Origin: Luteitalea sp. TBR-22
GTDB lineage: Bacteria; Acidobacteriota; Vicinamibacteria; Vicinamibacterales; Vicinamibacteraceae
Assembly (NCBI RefSeq): GCF_016865485.1
Contig: NZ_AP024452.1
Span: 5,230,501 to 5,294,500, forward strand
Reading direction: 5' to 3'
DNA: 64,000 nt
The notes beneath the pieces were generated by a model that did no database searches, had not been told where the DNA came from, and saw only the letters and a list, made by a program, of their open reading frames with translations. This document shows, in pieces, positions 49,690 to 57,735 of the stretch. The position numbers and the translations under genes were made by a program. Position 1 is the stretch's first letter, and every line of letters starts with the position of its first letter.

Positions 49690-50634
49690 GTGCGCTCGCT
49701 CGCCCGTACCGCCTGGCTCGTGCTCGCCTACAACCTCCTGGTCATCGCCTGGGGCGCCTACGTCCGCGCCACGGGCTCGGGCGCCGGCTGCGGTGCCCAC
49801 TGGCCGTTGTGCGACGGGCGCCTGATCCCGCGGAGCCTGGGGGCCAGCACGCTGATCGAGTACTCGCATCGCCTCACCAGCGGCCTGGCCCTCGTCTCGG
49901 TCGTGGTGCTGCTGGCCTGGGTGCGGCGCGCCTGCCCCCCGGGGCACCCGGCCCGCCGCGGCGCGGCGATGACCGTGTTGTTCATGCTCACCGAGGCGGC
50001 CGTGGGCGCCGGCCTGGTGCTGTTCGAACTGGTCGCCGACAACGCCAGCATGGCCCGCGCGCTCTTCATGGCCGTCCACCTGGCCAACACGTTCGTGCTG
50101 GTGGCGTGGATGACGCTCACGGCCTGGTGGCTGTCCGGAGGCGAGGACCTCGAGGTGAGCGCGGCGCCCGGCCGGGCGGCCGCCGTCGGCGGGCTGCTCA
50201 CCGCGGTCACGGTGGTCGGCGTGAGCGGCGCCATCGCGGCGCTCGGCGACACGCTGTTCCCGAGCCAGACGCTCGCCGAAGCGCTGGCCGCCGACCTCTC
50301 CCCCACCTCGCACCTGCTGATCCGCCTGCGCATGTTCCACCCGGCGCTGGCGATCACCACGGCGGTGCTACTGATCGTCGCCGCGCCCGTGCTGGCCCGG
50401 CGGTCGGCCGTGCCGCTGGCCTCCACGCTGGCGCGTGGCGTGTCGCTGCTGGCCGTGCTGCAGGTGGTGGCCGGTGTGGTGAACGTCGCCCTGCTCGCGC
50501 CGGTCTGGATGCAGTTGGTGCATCTGCTGCTGGCCGATGCGCTGTGGATCACCCTGGTCCTGCTCGGGGCGGTGGTGCTGGGTCGCAGCGCCGCGCCGGC
50601 GACGCGCAGGGTCGAGGCGACCCAGCGCGCCTGA
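49690..50634 (+). CDS. ctaA: Heme A synthase (COX15/CtaA family)
   Basis: A 314-residue, eight-helix membrane enzyme that oxidises the C8 methyl of heme O to form heme A for aa3-type oxidases. YVRATGSGAGCGAHWPLCDG contains the conserved loop cysteine pair, and heme-ligand histidines occur in EYSHRLTSG, MAVHLANTF, MFHPALA and QLVHLLLAD. Start GTG 49690. No cox or ctaB genes are in the window, so it is separated from its usual neighbours. Divergent from the cytochrome c fusion protein with a 120-bp gap. Confidence 0.92.
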   Translation: MRSLARTAWLVLAYNLLVIAWGAYVRATGSGAGCGAHWPLCDGRLIPRSLGASTLIEYSHRLTSGLALVSVVVLLAWVRRACPPGHPARRGAAMTVLFMLTEAAVGAGLVLFELVADNASMARALFMAVHLANTFVLVAWMTLTAWWLSGGEDLEVSAAPGRAAAVGGLLTAVTVVGVSGAIAALGDTLFPSQTLAEALAADLSPTSHLLIRLRMFHPALAITTAVLLIVAAPVLARRSAVPLASTLARGVSLLAVLQVVAGVVNVALLAPVWMQLVHLLLADALWITLVLLGAVVLGRSAAPATRRVEATQRA

Positions 50635-50674
50635 CGCGCACGCCCGCATCGCGTCTGCCCGAGACGGATGCGCC

Positions 50675-51556
<882 letters not shown>

Positions 51557-51770
51557 GTCCACTCCGGCACCGAACCACCTGCACGAGGCGCGCCGGATCC
51601 GGGTCCCGAATCATGGCAACCCCCGGGGGGCCACCACTTGCTGGCTGTCGGTCTAGTGTCGCTCAAGGCAGGACAGATCGGCAGGGGGCCGTCGGCTGAG
51701 CTGTCGAGCCGGGTCAGGAGCTCGGCAGTGGGCGGGGGCACCGGCATCCGGCCAGGTCGGCGAGTTCGTG

Positions 51771-51802
51771 GACAAGAGAAAGGGCGCCCGCGTGAGGCGC
51801 CC
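51771..51802 (-). terminator. Intrinsic terminator of the HxlR regulator gene
   Basis: On the minus strand GGGCGCC (51802-51796), a 7-nt loop and GGCGCCC (51788-51782) are followed by TTTCTCTTGTC. A perfect 7-bp stem with a U-rich tail, 37 bp after the stop of the regulator gene. The rest of the 282-bp gap to the metallopeptidase (51557-51770) shows nothing recognisable. Confidence 0.8.
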
Positions 51803-51838
51803 CGTTCCTGCTATCCCGGTGCCCTGTGCCTGCTCGAG

Positions 51839-52231
51839 CTACCGTCCTGTCCGGGACTCCCTGGCGCGGGTGGCGGCGCGACGCACGGCCTGCACGCGCT
51901 CGCGTCGCAGGTGGCGGCGTCCCCAGTCGTCGATGGCGGCCACCACGGGCTGCAGCGCGGCGCCGGCGGCGGTGAGCGAGTACAGGGTGCGGGGCGGCGA
52001 GGAGGCCTCGACGCGCCGCGCGAGGAGGTCGAGACCGACGAGCGTCTCGAGACGCTGGGCGAGCGTCGAGGGATTGCAGCCGCCGATGGCGCGGGCCAGC
52101 TCGTTGAACCCCATCGGACCGTCCATCAGCGCATGCACGATCTGCATCGTCCACTTCCCCTGCAGGACGCCGATCGCGTCGAGCACGGGACAGAAGCGAT
52201 CGGACGGGGCGGAGGCACGGGCGCGGGCCAC
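51839..52231 (-). CDS. HxlR-family transcriptional regulator
   Basis: A 130-residue winged-helix protein. MGFNELARAIGGCNPSTLAQRLETL is the recognition region typical of HxlR/MarR-like folds, and YSLTAAGAALQPVVAAI is the family C-terminal helix. Cys14 (RFCPVLDAIG) is at the conserved position used as a thiol sensor of quinones and aldehydes in HypR/YodB-type members; Cys63 is a possible second. It is divergent from a VOC-type dioxygenase gene, as redox-sensing HxlR proteins often are from the detoxification genes they repress. A T-tailed hairpin follows the gene. Confidence 0.9.
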   Translation of the reverse strand: MARARASAPSDRFCPVLDAIGVLQGKWTMQIVHALMDGPMGFNELARAIGGCNPSTLAQRLETLVGLDLLARRVEASSPPRTLYSLTAAGAALQPVVAAIDDWGRRHLRRERVQAVRRAATRARESRTGR

Positions 52232-52273
52232 GGCGTCAGGCTAGCAGAGGAGACGTCGCAATTCCATAGCTAC

Positions 52274-52303
52274 TTGCATTTTCATAGCAGCTTCGCGTAC
52301 ACT
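52274..52303 (+). promoter_or_regulatory. Promoter of the dioxygenase gene with candidate HxlR operator
   Basis: TTGCAT (52274-52279), an 18-nt spacer and TACACT (52298-52303) form a good sigma-70 promoter in an unusually A+T-rich stretch. Two CATAGC direct repeats (52265-52270 and 52283-52288) overlap the -35 and the spacer, with imperfect GCTA/TAGC symmetry between them; binding there would block the polymerase. Which strand or gene the adjacent regulator controls is inferred from position. Confidence 0.55.
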
Positions 52304-52400
52304 AGCGAGTGCCGGCCAACGACCCGCGCTGCGGGCGCGCCACGACGCGGGCGCGCGGGTCCGCCCTTCCACCGCCGGGAGGGTCGCCGGCCATCGAGCC

Positions 52401-53354
52401 ATGCAGACGATCAGCGGCTTGCACCACGTCACGGCCATCTCCGGCCCCGCGCAGCAGAACCTCGACTTCTACGCCGGCATCCTCGGGATGCGGCTCGTGA
52501 AGAAGAGCGTCAACCAGGACGACCCCGGCACGTACCACCTGTTCTACGCGGACGCAGCCGGGCATCCCGGCACGGACCTGACCTTCTTCCCCTGGTCGCA
52601 CATGGCGCCCTCGCGCGCCGGGCATGGCCTGGCCACCGAGGTGCAGCTGACGGTGCCCACCGGCTCGCTCGACTACTGGGGCGAGCGGCTGACGCGCTAC
52701 GGCGTGAAGGTCGGCGGTGTCGAGACGCGCTTCGGCGATCGCGTGCTGCCAGCCGTCGACCCGCACGGGCTGCAGGTGGCGCTCGTCGAGTCTGCCGACC
52801 CGACCACGCGCGGCTTCGAGCCCTGGGCCCACAGCCCGGTGCCCGTCGAGCGTCAGGTGCGCGGCCTGCACGGCGCCCGCACGTGGCAGCACGACAAGGC
52901 GCCGACGGCGTGGTTCCTCACCAACGTGTTCGGGTTCACCGAACGCGGGACGGAGGGCGGATGGACGCGCTACGTGATCGGCGACGGCGGCCCCGGCCGG
53001 GTGCTCGACGTCCGCGAGACGCCCGACGAGCGCCGCGGTGCCTGGGGCACGGGCAGCATCCATCACCTGGCGTGGCGGGTCACCGACGAGGCGCACGAGC
53101 TCATCGTCCGCAAGGCGGTCGAGGAGGTGGGCCTGCGCCCGACGCCGGTCATCGACCGGTTCTGGTTCAAGTCCGTGTATTTCAAGGAACCTGGTGGCGT
53201 GCTGTTCGAGCTGGCGACCGACGGGCCCGGGTTCGCCGTTGACGAGGACGCGGGCCACCTCGGCGAGACGCTCGTGCTGCCGCCCTGGCTCGAGGGTCAG
53301 CGCGCCGCCATCGAGCGCGCCGTCCCGGCGCTGACGTACCCGCCGCAAGTCTGA
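52401..53354 (+). CDS. Ring-cleaving dioxygenase, glyoxalase/VOC fold
   Basis: A 317-residue protein with two tandem vicinal-oxygen-chelate modules. Metal ligands are expected in GLHHVTAIS (His8), SIHHLAWRV (near residue 221) and VLFELATD (Glu near residue 270). Sequence features such as DDPGTYHLFYADAAGHPGTDLTFFPW are typical of the MhqA/MhqO/CatE-like group annotated as ring-cleaving dioxygenases acting on hydroquinones or catechols, induced by quinone stress. The adjacent divergent HxlR-type regulator with a conserved Cys fits such induction. Convergent downstream with a secreted unknown across repeat locus J. Confidence 0.88.
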   Translation: MQTISGLHHVTAISGPAQQNLDFYAGILGMRLVKKSVNQDDPGTYHLFYADAAGHPGTDLTFFPWSHMAPSRAGHGLATEVQLTVPTGSLDYWGERLTRYGVKVGGVETRFGDRVLPAVDPHGLQVALVESADPTTRGFEPWAHSPVPVERQVRGLHGARTWQHDKAPTAWFLTNVFGFTERGTEGGWTRYVIGDGGPGRVLDVRETPDERRGAWGTGSIHHLAWRVTDEAHELIVRKAVEEVGLRPTPVIDRFWFKSVYFKEPGGVLFELATDGPGFAVDEDAGHLGETLVLPPWLEGQRAAIERAVPALTYPPQV

Positions 53355-53358
53355 GGCC

Positions 53359-53462
53359 GGGCGCCGGGCACCGGGCACCGGGGGGCTGTCAGTCATGACT
53401 CATGACGCATGACCGACGTGACGCTCAACGTCAGACGTTAAACGTTAAACGTCAAACGTCAG
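53359..53462. repeat. Heptad repeat locus J: three different words in 104 bp
   Basis: GGGCGCC and two GGGCACC plus a G6 run (53359-53385) form a G-quadruplex motif. CATGACT, CATGACG, CATGACC follow (53394-53414). Then six units ACGCTCA, ACGTCAG, ACGTTAA, ACGTTAA, ACGTCAA, ACGTCAG (53421-53462). The last unit contains the stop codon of the minus-strand gene (TCA, 53459-53461). The first array starts four bases after the dioxygenase stop. Confidence 0.92.
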
Positions 53463-54322
53463 ATGGCCCCCATGCTCCTCAGGTACTCGAAGTAGGGCTC
53501 GGGCACGACCTTCCACTCGCCCTTGACCTTGCGTACGCGGAAGGGGATCTCGATGCTGCCCATCATGCCGACGAAGACGAGTTCGTCGGGCGAGGATCCG
53601 GCGGTGATGCGCGTGCCGCTCGGCATGCGCACCACTTCGCCGGGCCGGGCCGGCGCCAGGCCCATCTCCACGGCCAGCATCGCCACGTGGCCGCGATCGG
53701 CACCCGGCAGGTTGTTGTTCCGTGTCAGTTCCTCGACGTGCTCCGGCAGGTAGCTGAGCGCCTTCAGTGGTTCGGTCTCGTCGTTCATCACGTGGTACAG
53801 GAACCGCTTCACCAGCATCACCGGGGCGTCGTCGGGTGGCGGCGCCGAGGCCTGCTGGCGCTCGGCCACCCAATAGCGCGGATCGACGCGCCAGCCGTCG
53901 CGGGTCCGCACGACCGGCACCGGCACCAGCGAGCTGCCGTACTGCGTCACGTACACGATCCGCGTGCCCACAGGGGCCGCCGCGACGTCATCGACGGGCT
54001 CGCCCTCGAACAGCGGAGGGAGCTGTGACGAAAAGCGCACCCGCTCCAGTTGCTCCTCGATCCGGCGCAGGCCCTCCCCCGCAGGAGGCGCCGGCGGCAT
54101 CAGGACGTCGATGCCCTCGACCGGCAGCGTGGCCCTGACAAACGCGTCGCGTCGCCCGAGCACCATCGACGACAGGGCGTCGAAGGCGATCTTCTTCGGG
54201 TCGTCGGCCGCCGCAGCGCCCTTCGGCCACGTCGCCATCGCGATCACGAGCGCGATCAGCGCCCTACGCGTCGGTCGTACAGAGTTCCGCCAGAATGTCG
54301 GCTGCCCGGGCGCACTGGTCAC
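53459..54322 (-). CDS. Secreted protein of unknown function
   Basis: A 287-residue protein from GTG 54322. The N-terminus has a basic stretch and a hydrophobic core ([22 protein letters not shown]) consistent with a signal peptide; later starts would remove it. The body shows LLPPLFEGEPVDD-like and RIVYVTQYGSSLVPVPVVRTRDGWRVDPRYWV segments, a pattern of repeated strands reminiscent of periplasmic DUF4440/NTF2-like folds, but no family is assigned. It overlaps the 3' end of the threonine aldolase gene by 59 bp on the same strand, implying translational coupling. Its stop codon lies inside a heptad repeat. Confidence 0.65.
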   Translation of the reverse strand: MTSAPGQPTFWRNSVRPTRRALIALVIAMATWPKGAAAADDPKKIAFDALSSMVLGRRDAFVRATLPVEGIDVLMPPAPPAGEGLRRIEEQLERVRFSSQLPPLFEGEPVDDVAAAPVGTRIVYVTQYGSSLVPVPVVRTRDGWRVDPRYWVAERQQASAPPPDDAPVMLVKRFLYHVMNDETEPLKALSYLPEHVEELTRNNNLPGADRGHVAMLAVEMGLAPARPGEVVRMPSGTRITAGSSPDELVFVGMMGSIEIPFRVRKVKGEWKVVPEPYFEYLRSMGAI

Positions 54323-55298
54323 GCGTCACCTCCAGATGAGTGACAACGCGCAGCGTGCGCGGGCCGAACGCGATGAGGAGCACGCCCCGCTCGCGGGCCC
54401 GCGCAACGACCGTGGCGGCGTCGGGCGCGCCGGGCGAGAGGTGGAACATGACGATGTTGGTCTGGACCGTCGCCAGGTCGAGCCGCACGCCGGGCGACTG
54501 CGCGACCCGCTCGCCGATCAGCCGCGCGTGCGCGTGGTCGTCGACGAGCCGGGCATAGTGGTGCGCAAGCGCGTGGGTCGCCGCCGCGGCCAGCAGGCCG
54601 ACCTGGCGCATCGCCCCACCGAACATCCGACGGTAGCGGACGGCCCGGGCGATCACGTCGCGTGGACCGGCCAGCAGCGACCCAGCCGGCGCGCCCAGCC
54701 CCTTGCTCAAGGCCGCCCAGACGACGTCGAAGGGCGCGGCCACGGCGGCCGGCGGCACCCCGAGGGCGACGGCGGCGTTCCAGAGGCGGGCGCCGTCGAG
54801 CAGCGATGCGATGCCGTGCGCCCGCGCTGCCGCGCAGATCGCCTCTGCGTCGGCCAGAGGCACGACGATGCCGCCCGCCCGGTTGTGGGTGTTCTCCACC
54901 GCCACGAGCGTGGTCGGCGGGTACAGCATGTGGCCCTTCGGCTTGACCGCCGCAAGGAACTCGTCGGCCGAGAACCTGCCGGCCTGCCCGATCTCGGTCA
55001 GTTGCACCCCGGCGTTGGCTGCCGCTGCGCCGGTCTCGTGCCAGGCCAGGTGACTCTCCCGGCTCACGATCACATCGTCGCCCGGGCGCGTGAGCGTGCG
55101 GAGCGCCACCTGGTTGGCCATCGTCCCGGTGGGCAACCAGAGGGCCGCCTCCTTGCCGAGCAGCGCCGCGCCCTGCTCCTGCAGCGCGTTGATCGACGGG
55201 TCCTCGCCGAACTGGTCGTCGCCGACCGGCGCCGCTGCGATGGCCGCGCGCATCTGGGGCGTCGGCCTGGTCACTGTGTCGGAGCGGAGATCGATCAT
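54264..55298 (-). CDS. ltaE: Low-specificity threonine aldolase
   Basis: A 344-residue PLP enzyme that splits threonine or allo-threonine to glycine and acetaldehyde. The family opening [35 protein letters not shown], cofactor Asp168 ([11 protein letters not shown]) and Schiff-base Lys199 ([12 protein letters not shown]) are conserved. ATG 55298 is chosen because it gives this canonical N-terminus; the frame open upstream is repeat DNA. L- versus D-allo specificity cannot be read from sequence. The whole gap upstream to the DUF3500 gene is a heptad array. Confidence 0.93.
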   Translation of the reverse strand: MIDLRSDTVTRPTPQMRAAIAAAPVGDDQFGEDPSINALQEQGAALLGKEAALWLPTGTMANQVALRTLTRPGDDVIVSRESHLAWHETGAAAANAGVQLTEIGQAGRFSADEFLAAVKPKGHMLYPPTTLVAVENTHNRAGGIVVPLADAEAICAAARAHGIASLLDGARLWNAAVALGVPPAAVAAPFDVVWAALSKGLGAPAGSLLAGPRDVIARAVRYRRMFGGAMRQVGLLAAAATHALAHHYARLVDDHAHARLIGERVAQSPGVRLDLATVQTNIVMFHLSPGAPDAATVVARARERGVLLIAFGPRTLRVVTHLEVTRDQCARAADILAELCTTDA

Positions 55299-55465
55299 CG
55301 GGGATGGGCCTTGGGCGCCTTGGGCCTTGGGCCTTGGGCCTTGGGCCTTGGGGCTTGGGGCTTGGGGCTTGGGGCTTGGGGCTTGGGGCTTGAGCCGTGA
55401 GCCCTGAGCCGTGAGCCCTGAGCCGTGAGCCGTGAGCCCTGAGCCCTGAGCCGTGAGCCGTGAGC
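55299..55465. repeat. Heptad repeat locus K: 20 units in continuous register, three words
   Basis: After a degenerate start, four GGGCCTT units (55322-55349), six GGGGCTT units (55350-55391) and ten GAGCCGT/GAGCCCT units (55392-55461) follow with no phase break: 140 bp of uninterrupted 7-bp periodicity. A partial unit then merges with the stop codon (CTA, 55466-55468) of the DUF3500 gene. The array fills the entire gap from the threonine aldolase ATG to that stop codon, leaving no ordinary leader or Shine-Dalgarno for the aldolase. The GGGGCTT and GGGCCTT blocks are strong G-quadruplex motifs on the plus strand. Confidence 0.96.
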
Positions 55466-56533
55466 CTAGTGCTTCACCGCCGCGAGGTGCTTGCGGAGTA
55501 CGTCGCCGCCGAAGTCGTGCTCGGGATCGCGCCACATGCTGTGGATGTGGTTGGCGTCGTTCTGGCTGTTGTCGTACTCGATCAACATCGTCGGGCCGTG
55601 CACGCGGTAGTAGTGCTTCTTGCCCACCTCGAGGCTACCGGCCCACGCGAAGTGCAGCTTGTCGAAACCGGCCTTTTCGATGCGCGCGAGTTGCGACTTG
55701 CGCTGCGCCTCGGGGAAGCGGTTGGCGTAGACGTCGATGAGCTTGCGCAGCTGCGCCTTCTGCGGCGCCGTGAGCGTGGCGGCGGCCACGCCGTCGAACT
55801 GCGCGATCTCGGCCTTCGGCTTGTTGGTGGTGACGATGTCGTTGGTCGTCTCGGGAGCGATGACCGCCTTGGCCTTCTGGTCGGCAGTGAAGAGCGCCAT
55901 CAGCGCACGCGCCTCGTCTTCCTCGGCGGCGAGAATGCGCAGGCCCGCGCTCGGCCCCGACAGCACCTTCGCGGGATTGGAGCCGAAGAACAGGGGCGCG
56001 ACGACGTCACCGTCCTTGCCGGCATGCGTGGCGTTCACCGAGAGGTGGTGTCCCTCGAAGCGCCAGGCCCACACGCCCTCGGCCGACGGCGTGCCGAAGA
56101 TGGCGGTGTAGTAGAGGCCCGGCTGCCGGCGCATGTAATTGGCCACGCCCTGGCCCTTCTCGATCTCGCGGAGGATGTCCTCGTGGGCGATGATCTTGCG
56201 CGCCGTCGCGTACCCGCTCTCGCTCAGGCCCGAACGCAACAGCGAGAACGCCTGGGCCTGCTGCGGCTCTGCCAGTTCCTCGAGCGGCACGCCGGCGCGG
56301 ACCATCGGCACGTAGTTCAACTGGGTGCGGGCTTCGTGCTCGAGCGGCAGCAGGGCCTTGTCGCGGGCGGGTCCGGACAGCGACGTGGCGAGCGCCGTGG
56401 CCGCCGCGGTGCTGCTGGTGGCCGCCGGCGCGGCGGCCTTCCGGTCCGACGCCGGTTGGGCGGTGGAAGGACGCGAGGCGACAGCCGCGGCGGCCGCGCC
56501 GAGGACGAAGGCGGAGAAGAGGATGGCGCGCAT
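55466..56533 (-). CDS. Secreted DUF3500 protein
   Basis: A 355-residue protein with a signal peptide (MRAILFSAFVLGAAAAAVASRPSTAQ) and an Ala/Ser-rich linker. The body matches DUF3500: LLPLEHEARTQLNYVPMVRAGVPLEEL, YYTAIFGTPSAEGVWAWRFEGHHLSVN, and near the C-terminus HFAWAGSLEVGKKHYYRVHGPTMLIEYDNSQNDANHIHSMWRD-type residues (about 305-345) with several His/Asp that could bind metal. No biochemical function is established for the family. It precedes the threonine aldolase on the same strand but is separated from it by 167 bp of heptad repeats. Confidence 0.88.
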   Translation of the reverse strand: MRAILFSAFVLGAAAAAVASRPSTAQPASDRKAAAPAATSSTAAATALATSLSGPARDKALLPLEHEARTQLNYVPMVRAGVPLEELAEPQQAQAFSLLRSGLSESGYATARKIIAHEDILREIEKGQGVANYMRRQPGLYYTAIFGTPSAEGVWAWRFEGHHLSVNATHAGKDGDVVAPLFFGSNPAKVLSGPSAGLRILAAEEDEARALMALFTADQKAKAVIAPETTNDIVTTNKPKAEIAQFDGVAAATLTAPQKAQLRKLIDVYANRFPEAQRKSQLARIEKAGFDKLHFAWAGSLEVGKKHYYRVHGPTMLIEYDNSQNDANHIHSMWRDPEHDFGGDVLRKHLAAVKH

Positions 56534-56564
56534 GGGGGTGGCGCGGATTCTACTGCGGCCGGAC

Positions 56565-56606
56565 GGGAATCGGGAGTCGGGAGTCGGGAGTCGGGAATCG
56601 GAAGTC
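56565..56606. repeat. Heptad repeat locus L: six GGGARTC units
   Basis: GGGAATC, GGGAGTC three times, GGGAATC, GGAAGTC in unbroken register, in the gap between the DUF3500 start and the cspA stop (both minus strand). Five complete G3 tracts give a G-quadruplex motif on the plus strand. Confidence 0.93.
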
Positions 56607-56636
56607 GGACGCGGGGCAGCACCTGCCGCAGCGAAT

Positions 56637-56674
56637 GAAAAGCAAACGGCCGGACCGCTTTCGCGATCCGGCCG
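56637..56674 (-). terminator. Intrinsic terminator of cspA
   Basis: On the minus strand CGGCCGGATCGC (56674-56663), loop GAAA, GCGGTCCGGCCG (56658-56647) with one mismatch, followed by TTTGCTTTTC. An 11-pair stem with GNRA-like tetraloop and U-rich tail, 25 bp after the cspA stop. Confidence 0.85.
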
Positions 56675-56698
56675 CTCGGTACTGCGAGTTGCTAGGAC

Positions 56699-56911
56699 CT
56701 AGCGGCCCTGGCGGACAACGTTCTCGGCCGCCGGTCCCTTGGCGCCCTGGACGATGTCGAACTCGACGCGCTCACCCTCGACAAGGGTCTTGAAACCCGT
56801 GCCGGCGATGGCGCTGTGGTGCACGAAGCAATCCTTCTGGCCGCCCTCGGGCGTGATGAAGCCGAAGCCCTTGCTCTCGTTGAACCACTTGACGGTACCG
56901 GTAGTACGCAT
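56699..56911 (-). CDS. cspA: Cold-shock family RNA chaperone
   Basis: A 70-residue single-domain OB-fold protein. RNA-binding motifs are RNP1 KGFGFI and RNP2 DCFVHHSAI, with the surrounding [10 protein letters not shown] and GPAAENV conserved. ATG 56911 has GAGGAG seven bases upstream. Such proteins melt RNA secondary structure and may be cold-, growth- or stress-controlled; the regulation class cannot be told from sequence. A long structured leader and a candidate small-RNA unit lie upstream, and an intrinsic terminator follows the gene. Confidence 0.95.
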   Translation of the reverse strand: MRTTGTVKWFNESKGFGFITPEGGQKDCFVHHSAIAGTGFKTLVEGERVEFDIVQGAKGPAAENVVRQGR

Positions 56912-57220
56912 GTCGAACTCCTCGTTCGGTAATCGGAGCACCGCCATGCCACACGGACCGACCGACTACTGATTTTCTGTCGTGCAGACTCCCCCACGAC
57001 GGGGGCAATCGCTGCGCGGGAACGATTGCGGGCACTCAATGCAAAAGGCCTGGCGAACTTCCCAGGCCTCCTACAACCTTGGACTATCACGCCCCATGCA
57101 GGACGTGTCGCGCAAGGTGAATATACACGGGCCCGGCAGCGGGCGCAAGGGCCCCGATCCTGCCGAAGGTCAGGGGAGCTCCTGGAGGTCGTTCATCGAC
57201 TACCCGGCAGGGCCGCGGGC
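56912..57220 (-). other. 309-bp gap between the CoA-binding gene and cspA
   Basis: No coding frame looks real. Reading on the minus strand it contains a promoter-like pair (57148-57120), a T-tailed hairpin (57069-57041), and between that and cspA two further stems: an AATCG/CGATT stem (about 57006-57026) and CCCCC-GTCGT-GGGGG (about 56991-57005). The last two may belong to a structured cspA 5' leader, as known for E. coli cspA. Confidence 0.5.
57041..57113 (-). ncRNA. Candidate small RNA or attenuated leader upstream of cspA
   Basis: On the minus strand TTGCGC (57148-57143), a 17-nt spacer and TATATT (57125-57120) form a sigma-70-like promoter. About 45 nt downstream of the predicted start, AGGCCTGG (57069-57062) pairs with CCAGGCCT (57053-57046) and is followed by TTTTGC, an intrinsic terminator. 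The transcript would be about 73 nt with no evident reading frame. Alternatively the hairpin terminates the upstream CoA-binding gene, with the promoter unrelated. Confidence 0.4.
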
Positions 57221-57670
57221 TCACCGCCGCCCGTGGTTCCGGTAGTCGATCATCAGGCAACGGTCCTGCACCACCTGGATGCCGGCGCGGGCGAGTGTCT
57301 CGGCCACGGCGTCGTTGCGGATCCCCGACTGGAACCAGACGGCGCGCGGGGCGCGCGCGAGGATGTCGTCGACGTGGCCCGGCAGGTCCTCGGGCCGCCT
57401 GAACACGTCCACCAGATCGAGTTGTCCGGGGACGTCCACGAGCCGCCGGTAGACGGGCTCGCCCAGGATCCGGGGCTCGACATGGTCGTGCACCACGACC
57501 GGCACGATGGTCAGGCCCATGTCCTGCAGGGCCTCGGGGACGTAGTAGGCCGCCTTGTGGGCGTACGAGGCAGGGCGCGCGCCGAGGACGGCGACACGGC
57601 TCACGCCATGGAGGAGCTGGCGGATGTCGGACGGGGTGGTGAGCAGGCAGCGGCGCCAGTCGTCGGCCAT
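57221..57670 (-). CDS. CoA-binding domain protein (YccU-like)
   Basis: A 149-residue single Rossmann-domain protein of the CoA_binding_2 family. VSRVAVLGARPASYAHKAAYYVPEAL carries the nucleotide-binding glycine turn, IVPVVVH and GEPVYRRLVDVPGQLDLVDVFRRPED follow, and WFQSGIRNDAVAETLARAGIQVVQDRCLMIDYR holds the conserved C-terminal Asp-Arg-Cys. The usual VNP after strand 2 is VVV here. It resembles the CoA-binding part of succinyl-CoA synthetase alpha but lacks catalytic domains; function unknown. Confidence 0.88.
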   Translation of the reverse strand: MADDWRRCLLTTPSDIRQLLHGVSRVAVLGARPASYAHKAAYYVPEALQDMGLTIVPVVVHDHVEPRILGEPVYRRLVDVPGQLDLVDVFRRPEDLPGHVDDILARAPRAVWFQSGIRNDAVAETLARAGIQVVQDRCLMIDYRNHGRR

Positions 57671-57735
57671 GGCTTCACCGTACGGCAGAAGGCCTCGCGC
57701 GGCCTACTCGACCGCGCGAGACGAAGGCGGGCTGG

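Noticed and set aside
55299-55465. CRISPR array
   Set aside because: Units are 7 bp with no spacers of 25-40 bp and no cas genes in the window.
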